A stretch of DNA of 64,000 nt from Tanytarsus gracilentus. Its lineage: Eukaryota > Arthropoda > Insecta > Diptera > Chironomidae. Below are positions 33,968 to 45,837 of the stretch, one piece after another. The first letter of the stretch is position 1, and the number at the start of each line of letters is the position of its first letter. A program made the position numbers and the translations under genes. The stretch covers positions 2,709,501 to 2,773,500 of the forward strand of contig JAXRKN010000041.1 in assembly GCA_038502055.1 (NCBI GenBank), read 5' to 3'. The notes beneath the pieces are model-generated. The model was not told the origin of the DNA. It ran no database searches and saw only the letters and a program-made list of their open reading frames with translations.

Positions 33968-35885
33968 TGAGTTCCTTCCTCATTACAAGGCCACAACTCT
34001 AATGAGACGAGAATCTGAGACAAAAAAGGCTTCTTCTTCACTTTAATAATAATTGATGATTGTTTTATTAAATTTCAACAAGAAATTTCCTCACGTAATT
34101 ATTCTAGAAATGTTCAGACTCTAATCCATGGCGACATCAACGTGGCAACTGGTAAGAGGGCTCATACAACACGTGCATGTTATTATATGAGAATAAAATT
34201 CCTTTGATTATAATCTTTGTTAATTATGGAAATTTCTCCGTTCCATGCAACTTTGAATGCTTAAATAGATTAGGATGTTAACTTGGATGTCAAGCTTTTG
34301 TGCGTGTGTGACATCATGAAAGACTTAATAAAAAAAAATTATAAAATTTAATGAGAACATTTTGAACAATTAATCTTTAAATTTCGCTCATTAAAATTCC
34401 TTTTTTGTTATCATCATCAGAGCTGCTGATTTTTTTCCAATTAATTATCATTCATCCTTTTTTGTGTCGCGATTTTCTCTTATAGGAGGAAATCTTTTTT
34501 CTCTTCAGTTTCGTAAAGTCATTAATGATCGATTTTCAGACTTAGACACTCAACTCACTTAGCAATAAATAATTTTTTATTTTGTCCGCATTCCCTGCAT
34601 CTTAATTCTTCTTGAATCAAGAGAAACTTTTTAATTTTCCGGATTTTTTCTTGCTTAACCAAAACTTCTTAATTTTCTCTGTGGTGAAATTAAAGCAGAA
34701 CAAAAGCATTTGAAAGTGATAATGGCGTTATAATGAAGAATTTCATACTCAATATTTTCTCATTGGGAATTGAAACATCTTCGTATCAAAACAAATCCCA
34801 TCATGCTAGTTATTTTATGGCAGCAATGTATGCTTAAGTAACATATGGAGAGGAAATCGAGGAAATGAATTTTTCAAGTCAATGAGATAAATCTTCGCTC
34901 TCGTTTTAGACTCGACAACGATGCTAGTCATTTTCTTCTTTTTATCGCAAAACGAAAAGGAAATTTGTCATTGAAAAATCCCAAAGAGAATAAATTGAAT
35001 TTTTTTCTATGTTTGCTACATTTTTAGCTATTTTTTAAACAGTTTTTTCAAGGTCAGAGTAATTTTGATTTCTAGATTAATTTAACGGCATTTTGAAATT
35101 CAAATTTAATTAAAATTGTCAGTTATTTTTTTCTTTTTCTTATTAATAAATTTTTCTTTACTAAAAGTGTTAGAATGTCTTTGATGTGTCTAAGCAAAAT
35201 ACAACGACATTGTTGGCGATTAATATTGCACGTTATTTATGATATTGCACAAAACTATGCATTCGCATAATTCTCTTTGAGTTTTATTGTTCTTTCTGCT
35301 GCTGCTGTGCTGTACGATGACGACGACGAAAGGAAGCTAAAGTGCTTTCACTAAGCTAACAATACATTCCTCTTCCGACTGCTGCTGCAACTGCTATTAA
35401 AATAATTTCGAGAGCATAAAATTTATGAACGTTGTTTATTAAAAATGGAATATCCTTTTTACCACACACCAGTCACACATGGATGGAATATGCTCAAAGG
35501 AATGGCACTTATGAGAATTATATTATGAAGGACTCTTTAGAAACCATCCACACACAACGGAATAATAAAACGGAAAATAATGAGCAAAAAAGTGAATCCA
35601 TATCGTACTCATTAATTCAATGACATGCTCCACTCCCGCCGCCTCCTCGTATTCTTTGATCTGCCACACAATGAGCTCTATTTGAAATGCACTCAACTAA
35701 AATGCTTTTTCTACTTAATTCTTCTCTCCATTTTTCATTCGAATTGTATTAATGGATGGAAAATTGTTTGCACAATTTTGCTACCCACACACACAATTCC
35801 ATCGCTTGATTCTCCCACGATTGCATTACATTTTTTTATGTTTGCAATTTTGATAATGAAAAAGCATCGTCATTACATTACAGAC

Positions 35886-35985
35886 AAATATGAGAGAATG
35901 GAAAAAGGATGAAAGAGAAAAAAAAGTTTCAGAATGGCCAAGGGATTTTTTTTCTCTTTTATCCTTTTTCCATTCTCTCATATTT
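35886..35985. repeat. Near-perfect 40-bp-arm hairpin
   Basis: Bases 35886-35925 and 35946-35985 are inverted copies matching at 39 of 40 positions, with a 20-nt loop starting GTTTCAGAATGG. The arms begin AAATATGAGAGAATGG. It could be a snap-back copy made by template switching, or a precursor of small RNAs. Confidence 0.92.
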
Positions 35986-37113
35986 AAGTGGCACATTTCT
36001 TTAATAAGTCGGTTAAAAAATCAATAGAATTATGACATTGAAATAATTTTGCATAGCTTTTAACACACTTTTATAAGGCTTCGACTTCACTCTCACTGAC
36101 ACAGTAGTTAAATGGAATTTCCTACGATTTCCTTAAAATTTCTCACTTCATTTAAAATTATTACTTTACGACACATACCCGAGAGACTTATTAACATTAT
36201 TGCTGCCTGCGGTTTTCATTTCGTTTCATGGAAAATCAAAATGACAATGATGATTTAAGTAATGTTCACATAACTTTCATTTATTACCGCAAGAAAATAA
36301 AAGGCAACATTTTGCCATCAAATCACTTTAACGCAAGACATCGCTCTAATTCACAAAACCACATCGAGTGACATACAAACATTTTATAGATATGAGATTT
36401 ATTAATAAAATCCCAATTGTGAAGCATATTTGTAATAAATTGATATACATTTATTGCCTATCTCCCATTCTCCTTCCCACACTCCCCTAACATATACGAG
36501 ACATTAAGTTGATTCGCATGATGCGATAACATTCGAGAGAATGATAGATAAGAAAATGGGCAACAAAACTGAAACATAAGGATGAGGAGAAAAGTCAAGT
36601 TCGTATCAAAATAGCTTCATTCATTGGGAGGGGATTGAATGTGTATAATAAAGATCTACAGAATGGCTCGCATAAGTATGAGGTAAGGATGAGAGCATAG
36701 CATCTCCGGATGTAATCGCATTAGAGTCGAATCGAAATTGTACAATAAATTATGTAAACATCTACGAATGCCTAATGACTGCCATAACAAATTTGAATGA
36801 CATTGTTTTGCTACTCATCCATTTTGAGCACACTAAACTGATAACAAGGACATTGTCTCTTGAAATTATAGTTGAAGACAAAATAAACATATCGTAAGAG
36901 TTAAACCCACAAAAAAAATTGTCAAAGTCACATTAGTGCGTGTGTGGATGGGGGTTGAGCTAACATCATATAAACAATCCACAACCACAGCGTCGTCGTT
37001 CTCGTCTTCCCTTGCGTCGTAGACGTCGCAATTTGAAGAAAATCAGTTCCAAGTTTCATTTGCGAAAAATCATCACGTTTTACATTTTGAGAGGAAAGGA
37101 TGAGGGATGTGAC

Positions 37114-38122
37114 GTGTGAGGAATAGGGAGAATTTCTTTTTCTGTTTTTTTTTCTTTTATTTTTACTCTTTTTTTATTTTTGTTTTATTTATTTTTTCCA
37201 TACTTAACTACGGCGGTTTTTAAAAATTTTTTTATTTTTTAATTTTTTATAGATTTTTTACTTTTTTAATCAAGTTTATTAAGTTTGTAAAAATTATTTT
37301 TAAATGTGAAATAATTTTTACCAATGACTGATAACTTGGAATTTTAAAATATTTTAGATGAAAAGAAATTTATGTATCTTTTTTCTATTTAGAGATTATT
37401 AAATAGGTTTGATTAAGTAAGTGTTGATTATTATTTTTAAATTGTAAAATTGATTAGTATTTATTTTAATTTAATTAATGTTTTTTATTATGATTCTATT
37501 TATTTTTAATTATTAATTTAAAAGTTAGTTTTCCCTAAATTTTTCTAATGCTGCTAAATTGCTGTTAAAAAGTTTTTAAAAAATAATAAAAATTCACAAC
37601 AATACTATCTAAAGAACATAAATTTTAAGAAATAATTTTATGGGGAAAACTTAACTTTTAAATTTAATTTAATTTAAAAATTAAGTTATAAATTTGAAAA
37701 ATTTTATTTATTAATATTAACCTATTAAAAAATTAAATTTTTGAAATTTTCAAATTAATATAACTTAATTTTCACAATTTTTCCTAATTTTTTAGAAATA
37801 AACTCAATAATTTTCTTAATCACTTGCTTTAACCTCGGTTTAATTTTTCGTCAAATTAAAAGTTTTCCTCTTTTTTTCTAAATTTTTTTAACTCCCCTGT
37901 TTTGTTCATTGTAAATTTTTTTTTCCATTTTAAATCATTTTTTTTAAAAGTTTTCTTTATCAAAATATAAATATTTTAAAAAATTAAAACAAGTTTTTAT
38001 CTCCCTATTCCTAGCTAAAATTTATGAATAAAATTTGGGCAAAAAATGGGTTCAAATAGTCAATTAGGTCCAATAATTAAAATTGCCAAATGGAGAAATT
38101 CTCCGCCGTACTTCCCTCACAC
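37114..38122. mobile_element. AT-rich non-autonomous TIR element with 8-bp (up to 11-bp) target duplication
   Basis: The direct repeat GATGTGAC lies at 37106-37113 and 38123-38130 (the match extends three more bases, GTG, into the left tip). Termini are inverted: GTGTGAGG at both tips, then GGAGAATTTCT at 37127-37137 and its complement at 38094-38104. ACGGCGG near 37211 mirrors CCGCCGT near 38103. The interior is extremely AT-rich, non-coding, and folds further: 37520-37535 is complementary to 37642-37659. A duplication of 8 bp is compatible with hAT or P-like transposition; the tips are not diagnostic. Confidence 0.72.
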
Positions 38123-41100
38123 GATGTGACGTGAATAAAAAGTTGAAAATTTGCACGTCACGCTAATCCTTTTGAGAATACATTTCAGCTCTCATGTCAT
38201 CGATTTTTTTCCCCAAGAATTTCACCGCTCTCAATCTGTAGACCACCTTCGAAACACGTAATATCAGTGATTAAAAGCTATTTCAGATTAATAATTTAAG
38301 AAGTTCTTCATCATCATCAATTTCCACGTGGAGCGTAATAAATTTATAATGAGAAGTCCATTAGATGGAATTTTGAGCTTACAAAATGATTAACTGACTC
38401 ATCGAGACTCAATAAAAATGCGAAAATAACGGCGGTGAGTTTATCAATTAGTATTCAGAGAAAGTATTGGAGGCGAGGAAATTTCAATTAATCATGATTA
38501 GCAGATTTGTCATGAAAGCCAAATATCCAATTAGTCAGAAATGCCGAACGCACCAAAAATACTTATCAATCGATACTTTTTTCTCTCTCTCTCTCTCTTA
38601 CTTTCTTATTCTCCAGCATGCATGTATTGTATTACGACCAAGTCATTTGTCACTGTAGTGACAGAATTAATACTCGTGTTAATACATTAGCAATACAATA
38701 CACAATATAATCATCATCATCGGCTCAATGAGATAGAGAATAGATTAATTGATCTTGTTAGAGGCTTTTTTTATGAATGTGCGAGTGTAAATGTGTTTAA
38801 CTCGAGGGCTTAAATCCTTGCATTTTGAAATGAGATTATTGTGTAATTAAAAGTTTAAGCGCTGTTAATTGATTGTTTACGAATTAATTGAGAGGCATGT
38901 AATCAGTGGAATTTTAGATGAAGAACTAAACGGTGTTTGTCGTTGAGTAAATGTTTGTCAATTTAATTACCGTAAGTTGGGAAATAATTTATATTTTTTG
39001 AATATTTCACTAAAATACTTACATGCAAGGTTTCACTGTACAAACATCAACCACCTCCAATTTCACTCTAATTTTCGTGTCTCCAAATTTACATTCAAAT
39101 TGAGTTGTGATGTCTTACAATATTTTGTAGATTTCCTACAGCCATAAATCACTTAACAGAAACGCTGTAAATTTTCTCTCGACTGGCATAAGTTTGAAGC
39201 TGCTCTGTGTATATTTGAAAAGCGAACACTGCTTCTGAAAGTGGGAAATGAAAAGAAAACTTCCTTAATCGAGTTTTTCTTAGTTAATTTATAGCAAATA
39301 CAAAGTTTCGAAAAAAAGAAGAAGATTTCATCTGAGACATTTTAGTGTGTGGCTCAAGTATGATGAAGAAGTGAGATTGATACATCTGAAGAAATAAAAT
39401 ACAATAAAGGAAGCGAAAAATGCAAATTCATATGAAAATGATAAATGAATAAGATTTTAAGTTAAGTTCGCTTCGAGAGCTGAAAGAGAAAAGTTTCATC
39501 TCATTTTATTATGATTTTCATTTTTTTCCCATTTCTTCCGTTTTGATAAATGTGCAAAGTTGTTTTAGAAGTAGAATGAGAAAAAATTATTTCGAAATCT
39601 CATTCAAGTAAATTTAATCTAAAATTTTGAAGAAGCACTTCTGAAAATTATAAGAAAAACTTTTTAGTTAATTAATTTTATAATTTTTTATTATTTTATT
39701 TAAAAATCACTCCACTCGCATTACTTTCGTGTCAAAAACCATTTCACATACCTTGTAGAGTTGTCATTCGAGTTCTGATAGCATCTAAGTAAATGCAGCA
39801 CAAGCTCGCATATGCAAGAAGTCAACTTACATGTACTTGAGTGCACAGCTAAAATTAACTTGTCAAACTAATGAAATATTTACCTTTTACAATATATGAG
39901 AAATTTGCATGCGCATGTTTTACAGCAAAAAAACATATTCATTGCTTATCATCGGAAATTCAATGCATAAATTTCTTCTCTCTTTCTCTCGCTTTCCACT
40001 CATGCACTTACTTAGTTATTCTACGCCATTTCACTGTCTTGTTGAGCGAGCTAGAAGCGATGAACAAGCCACACACAAACACTGCACACGGAGTGCACTT
40101 CGCTCATTTCTTTTGATGAAGACTTCATTGAAATTTTCATTTCCACCGCTTTGATTTCAACCTTATGTGTTCACATTCATCATATGAGCACCGACAGACA
40201 CGTTCCGAGGGTAACTCTTTTTTTTAAATAGGGAGGAAACAAATTTGTCTGCGGAGTGAACGAGATGAGGAAAAAGTGGCAATTCATTATTTAACAGCCA
40301 TTTCAATTTCTTTTTTTAACTAAGCTATAAAACTTCTGAAGGAGTTGAAGAAATCACGTATTGCCAAAATGTTCACCGACGCTCAAATTAATTGGAATCT
40401 GAATACTTTTTTTTCTCTTTCATCAAAATTGAAAGCTGATGGTGGAAACGTGATTCGAAGGACCTCCCGAAAAAAAATTCTCATTGCAACTCGCAAGGAT
40501 TGAAAAGCAATTAGGAAAGTTTTCTTTTTCATCTGCGAGAGTTGAAATTTAATTCAGATTTTTGTTTTATTTCATTCAAGCAGAAATCAGAGAAATTTTC
40601 TCCGTGTAATTCATGCTAGTTCTATTTACGAAAAAAAGTTTTGCAGTTTGCAATTCAAATGCAACTTCCATAAAGCTCATTCAGCAATTTGAAAATGTTT
40701 TACAACAGTTTTTCTTTCTCTCTCTGGTGGAATTTTGAGCATGAGAGGTGGGTCATGAGAGCAAAAGAAAATAGTTTTGTTTGCTGCTGAAAAACCTCTC
40801 GAGAACAGCACTTTCCTTTTGGGGTTATACGATATAAAGATGAAGAATGGGACGAAGGCAAAAGTACGTGCACAATATCATCCAACTTTGAGGTGGTGTG
40901 AGAGAGCACAAGAACGATAAAAATTTTGCAAACTATTTTGCACATTTGCAAATAATTTATAAATGCATACTTTGCATACAGATACATCTTCTTAGACTTC
41001 GTCTATCTGCATCCAACTCAACTCCTCTTTCATGTTTTCTTTTCTTTTTTCTATGAGAAAAAAAAACTTTTTATTCATCCTCACAAGTTGTTGTGTGAAA

Positions 41101-43967
41101 GAGTCACAATCAAGAGAAATGGATGATTCGTGAACAAGTGGGGTCAAAGGAGCAAGTTTGTGTACCAAAGTTTAAAAATTTGAACAAATTATGGAATATT
41201 TTTTTTACAAATCATTTAAAAATAAATTATTTTTTAATAAATTTATTTTTCAGTTTCATTCTTTCAAAATTTCCCCGCATAAAAAGCACTTTTTGGAATT
41301 ATTATTTTTTTTTCACCACTTGCAGAACTTTTTTCTTTCTTCGACTTTTCACAAGCATAAAATTTATGTTCTTGTTTATTAAATATTAAACGAAACCACA
41401 TCTATGTGCACACATTAAATAAATAGCTTCTCATGTGCTTCTGCAAATTTGTTCAATAAATTGCTTGCACTCACTACTGCATGGTTAATGCTACCCAATT
41501 TTATTCGCTTCTGCAAAAATGTGCTTTTTATATGCGAGAAGATTTAGGAAATGTCGTCAAAATTAATGTCTACTCTTCTTCATTGTCTCGTTCGGTGTGT
41601 GGATGCTTCATAAAAATGATAGTAATTAATTTTTCTGTCATTATCAACAACAGCTTGGTCGGTGTTGTTTAATTGCGCAATATGTGATTTTGTGTGGTTC
41701 ATTTATGTTTCATTATGAAAAGAGAATAAAATTGAAGAGGAGGAAAATATACACAAAATGTGTGAGGTGTATGCATATCTAATATAAACAGGGTTGTTCC
41801 AACTAAACAATACAAAAAATTCAAATAAAGAAATTACTTTTTTTCGTAGGCATGAACATTTCCATCCTTTCCTTTGCTTGTAAAAAAAGAATTAAACATG
41901 ACAAGTTCATAAATTTTAATGACATTCGATATGTATGTGATATATATGAAAGGCGTAAAATTTTCAATTGTTTTCCTTAAGCCACCCATCATGTCCATTT
42001 TTATTCGTTTTCTCCATTTTATGATCAAACACATGATATATAAATGAACTTCATAAAGCTGCGAGGGAATAAAAAAGTTTTAATGATTTTTCTTCTACAT
42101 CTAATTGCTATTAGGCTATGCGACACAAAACAACACAACGAGTTCGTAAATGAAGATGAGAGAGAGAGATTTATGTTGTGCGATTAAATGAGCAAGCGTT
42201 CCATAAAATTAGACTCACTGTCCGCGAGGCGATGCGATGTTAGGAATATGAGAACGATATCTCAGATTTGTCATTATTGTTATTATTGACATGGATATTG
42301 GACACATGACTATGTATGAGCGAGAGAAATGGGGAGGTTTATAACATTTCATTTAATGGTCAAATAGGTATCAGATTATAGAGTGCCATACATAACATTA
42401 TCATGCATGAAGCTATAAAATATTAATTTAACGTTGGTTGACTAATGTATTGATTGTGGCAGAGCAAAAATGCGAGCAAGAGCGGAAAAATCGTGAAGCA
42501 TATCTTAAATGAAAATGATAATAATTTCACAGGCGTTTAGTTTAAGTGCTTGCCATAATGTTTCTTCCCTATCGCAATAGATATGCGCTATTAAAAGAAG
42601 AGGGGAGGTAACCGATCATGGGAAGTGCATTTGAAGCGTAACCTTGCGACATGCTTCACATGCAGAAATAATTTAAATTTACAGCCAATTTTATTGAACC
42701 ACTTATAAACTAACAGATGTGCGCACTTTACCCTAAAAGACCAACCTCAAATGTGTTTATTCCAAAATTTTCTCTTTTTTATTTATTTTTGAAAATGTAT
42801 CATGAAGCTTGTTTTTCAATTTGCTGAAAAATTTGTCGGAAAAAGTTTAAATTTAATTTCGATGAGTGGAGAGAAATAGTTGAGGCTTTACATCCTCACA
42901 TCTAGCCATGAGAAGCCACAAAATAATCAAAAAACAAACTACATGATGAAATAAAATGCAAGGGGAGAAAACTTTCTTGAATTTTTAAAAATTTAACAAT
43001 TTTTTATTACATTTTTTCAAACTGCACTTTCATTATTCAGTATGCCGACAGACGATAGAAAAAGTTTTTTTCTGTGCTGCATGTAAAATCATCATCATTC
43101 ACTGGAGATTAAATTTATTTACATTGAGGATCTTCAGAAGTTACTCACATCATTTCTGGTGTTTTTCGGATTTAACTTTTTTCCAACAAATGTTTTTGTT
43201 ACGAACAAGTGAACGTTTGATGTGGCATACGGATGGAATTGCGGGATACATCACACAAATCGGATTGAACATTCTTTTTTATATGCTACTTACAGTTAGA
43301 GAGGAGCTCACATAATTTTTCTTCTTTTTTCAGTAAATCAAACTTTTGTTAAGTCGAAAATTTTTTGATCAACTTCAAATGGATGGATGAAGCATGTTGA
43401 AGGAATTTTGTTACTTTTTAGTATAGTGAAGACATACAGCTTGATTTATTGCTTGACAAATTTTAATATCGTACAGCAACATTTTTATGATGCATGCTTT
43501 TTTATTGACTTTTTTCGGAACTGAAAGATTTATGGCTTAAAACATTTTTTTAATCATCGCGCACCGATTTTACGGGTTCACTATGTAGTTATGCACATAA
43601 AAGTTAAGTGAGAGAGAAGTCCATAAAATGATTAACGATGATTAACATACTTATATGAGTAATTTGTGGCGGTGGTCGATTCTGCATTAATTTACCGAAA
43701 AAATATTTTTCATTCGAGGTTAATCGTTAATTCGTAGAATAAATTTGTAAAATTGAGTAATTTTACCCCTCACGACTTTTTGGCTAAATTGTAATCGATC
43801 ACCTTTTGTATTTTCACTGCCATAACTTTTGAGCCGTTAAATTTGATAATTAAAATTCGAAAACTACTAAAAATGCTTTTAAAAAAATTTCATCATCAAT
43901 TTATTTACGGTCAAATCTCAATTTATTTCTTTAATTTTTATTATATTGAAGTTTAGTGAGGACGAAA

Positions 43968-43974
<7 letters not shown>

Positions 43975-43998
<24 letters not shown>
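43975..43998. repeat. (GA)n microsatellite
   Basis: About twelve uninterrupted GA units. Confidence 0.95.
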
Positions 43999-44381
43999 TT
44001 GAAAACTAATTCATCATGCGCCGTAAAAGAAGAAGTCCATTATGTAAACGCGGTGTCTGTTTGCTGCCTGAATAAGCGATCAAGCGCTTAAACTTTAATT
44101 ACAAAACCCATTTACAGTCCTCTCACATCTCACCTCTATTTTTCCTTTTTAGTGTAACCCACGAAGTGGTGTAACACTTATATGCGCCTATTTCCGTCCG
44201 TCTGTCCGTCTGTCCGTCTGTTCCATCGAGATCTCGGCTCCTGAGATAGCTAGAGACTTCTAGTTTTCGCCAAATGGTAGGTCTATGAATTTAGATTCGG
44301 CATTTTAGGAATTATGAGGGTCATGCCACAGGTCGTGCCATGGACAGCCCTAAATGCCATTTTTAATACAAATTTCCTGTT

Positions 44382-44850
44382 ATATGGCTTCATGTATGTC
44401 GTTGAACTCGTATTTGTATCAGGAATCGAAAGGCATTGATGATATTTGAGGAATGTCTATCATGGCCATCCAAGAGTGCCACCAATGTCCATCACGGCCG
44501 GCCAGTAGTGCCCCTAATGTCCATTTTTAAAAGTATGGCTTCATGTACCTCGTTGAACTCGTAATTGCATCAGGAATTGATTAGCATTGATGATTTTTGA
44601 AGAATGACCGTCACGGCCGGCCAGGAGTGTCCAAGGAATGCCACTAATGTCCATTTTTTAAAAGTATGGCTTCATGTACCTCGTTGAACTCGTAATTGCA
44701 TCAGGAATTGATTAGCATTGATGATTTTGAAGAATGACCGTCACGGCCGGCCAGGAGTGTCCAAGGAATGCCTCTAATGTCCATTTTTTAGAAGTATGGC
44801 TTCATGTACCTCATTGAACTCGTAATTGCACCAGGAATCGATTGACATGG
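44382..44850. repeat. About 131-bp tandem repeats
   Basis: Copies begin ATGGCTTCATGTA near 44382, 44533, 44664 and 44794. The last two intervals are 131 and 130 bp, the first 151. Shared blocks include GAACTCGTAATTGCATCAGG, CACGGCCGGCCAG and CTAATGTCCATTTTT. The first copy is the most diverged and the last is cut by the next array. Confidence 0.9.
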
Positions 44851-44853
44851 ATC

Positions 44854-45250
44854 TGAAAATGGAACACAATGGAAAATGGAACACAATTGAAAAAGGAACG
44901 CAATGGAAAATGGAACACAATGGAAAATGGAACACAATGGAAAATGGAACACAATGGAAAATGAAACACAATGGAAAATGGAACACAATGAAAAATGGAA
45001 CACAATGGAAAATGGAACACAATGGAAAATGAAACACAATGGAAAATGAAACACAATGGAAAATGAAACACAATGGAAAATGGAACACAGTGGAAAATGA
45101 AACACAATGGAAAATGAAACACAATGGAAAATGAAACACAATGGAAAATGAAACACAATGGAAAATGGAACACAATGGAAAATGGAACACAGTGGAAAAT
45201 GAAACACAATGGAAAATAAAACACAATGGAAATTGAAACACAGTCGAAAC
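44854..45250. repeat. 17-bp minisatellite array
   Basis: More than twenty copies of GGAACACAATGGAAAAT with G/A changes (GGAAC or GAAAC). Because 17 is not a multiple of three, all three minus-strand frames stay open and give the same repetitive peptide. The roughly 200-residue frames at 44774-45419 are therefore artefacts. Confidence 0.95.
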
Positions 45251-45253
45251 ACA

Positions 45254-45383
45254 GTGGGAAGCCATATTGGGAAGCCATTTTGGGAAGCAATTTTGGGAAG
45301 CCATTTTGCGAAGCCATTTTTGAGAAGCCATTTTTGGGAAGCCATTTTGGGAAGCCAAAAGGGGAGGCCAGAAGGGGAAGCCA
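45254..45383. repeat. 13-bp minisatellite array
   Basis: About nine copies of GGGAAGCCATTTT with point changes and length variation, directly adjoining the 17-bp array. Confidence 0.9.
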
Positions 45384-45837
45384 ATACTGATCTGTTACAA
45401 GTGGGTTACACGGCAACACCCACGTGTGGGTTTTGAAACATTTTTTTTCTTAAGAGCCGTAAAATTAAAATAAAACGAACAAATTTTTCTAAATGGAATT
45501 CGATTAAAAATTCTTTTTTAATATTGAGACGAGAAAAAGTTAATTTTCGATAAGAAGAAGAAATTTATTTTGTTATTAGATTAATTGCAAACTTTTCACT
45601 GATTACGTTCGGCAATTTTACGAAGCAGTTGGCAGAGTCATAAGAAACCACAGAAAAACGCTCAATAATTGCAATAATCGAATATTTAGGTCGCAATTGA
45701 AGATCGAAAATAGAAAATATTGATTAAATAATAATTATTCGTTTATGTTCAATAAGCAGAAGCATCTCATTAGAAAAAGCGCATGATGAGATCAAAACGA
45801 TGATGTTTGAACGAGAAATGAGGAAGAAATTAGAAAT

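Larger units (their letters stand above)
44152..45435. mobile_element. Composite minisatellite-bearing element with short inverted ends
   Basis: GTGTAACCCAC (44152-44162) is inverted as GTGGGTTACAC (45401-45411). Further out, CAAAACCCA (44102-44110) mirrors TGGGTTTTG (45427-45435). After the left end come a CCGTCTGT microsatellite (44195-44221) and three different tandem arrays in a row. GC content is higher than in the flanks. No transposase and no clear target duplication, so the type is undetermined. Confidence 0.55.
33968..45837. other. 11.9-kb spacer between the inverted arms
   Basis: AT-rich, with no supported coding exon. It contains the hairpin at 35886, the AT-rich element at 37114-38122, (TC)n near 38582-38599, a (GA)12 microsatellite at 43975-43998 and the composite minisatellite element at 44152-45435, each listed separately. 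Confidence 0.6.

Noticed and set aside
36985..37090. GC-richer stretch that would encode an Arg-rich peptide (RRRSRLPLRRRRRN)
   Set aside because: No ATG in a sensible place and no splice support; other frames are equally odd. Likely low-complexity sequence.
44774..45419. Three overlapping minus-strand open frames of about 200 codons
   Set aside because: They are translations of the 17-bp and 13-bp minisatellites; a non-multiple-of-three repeat without stops keeps every frame open.
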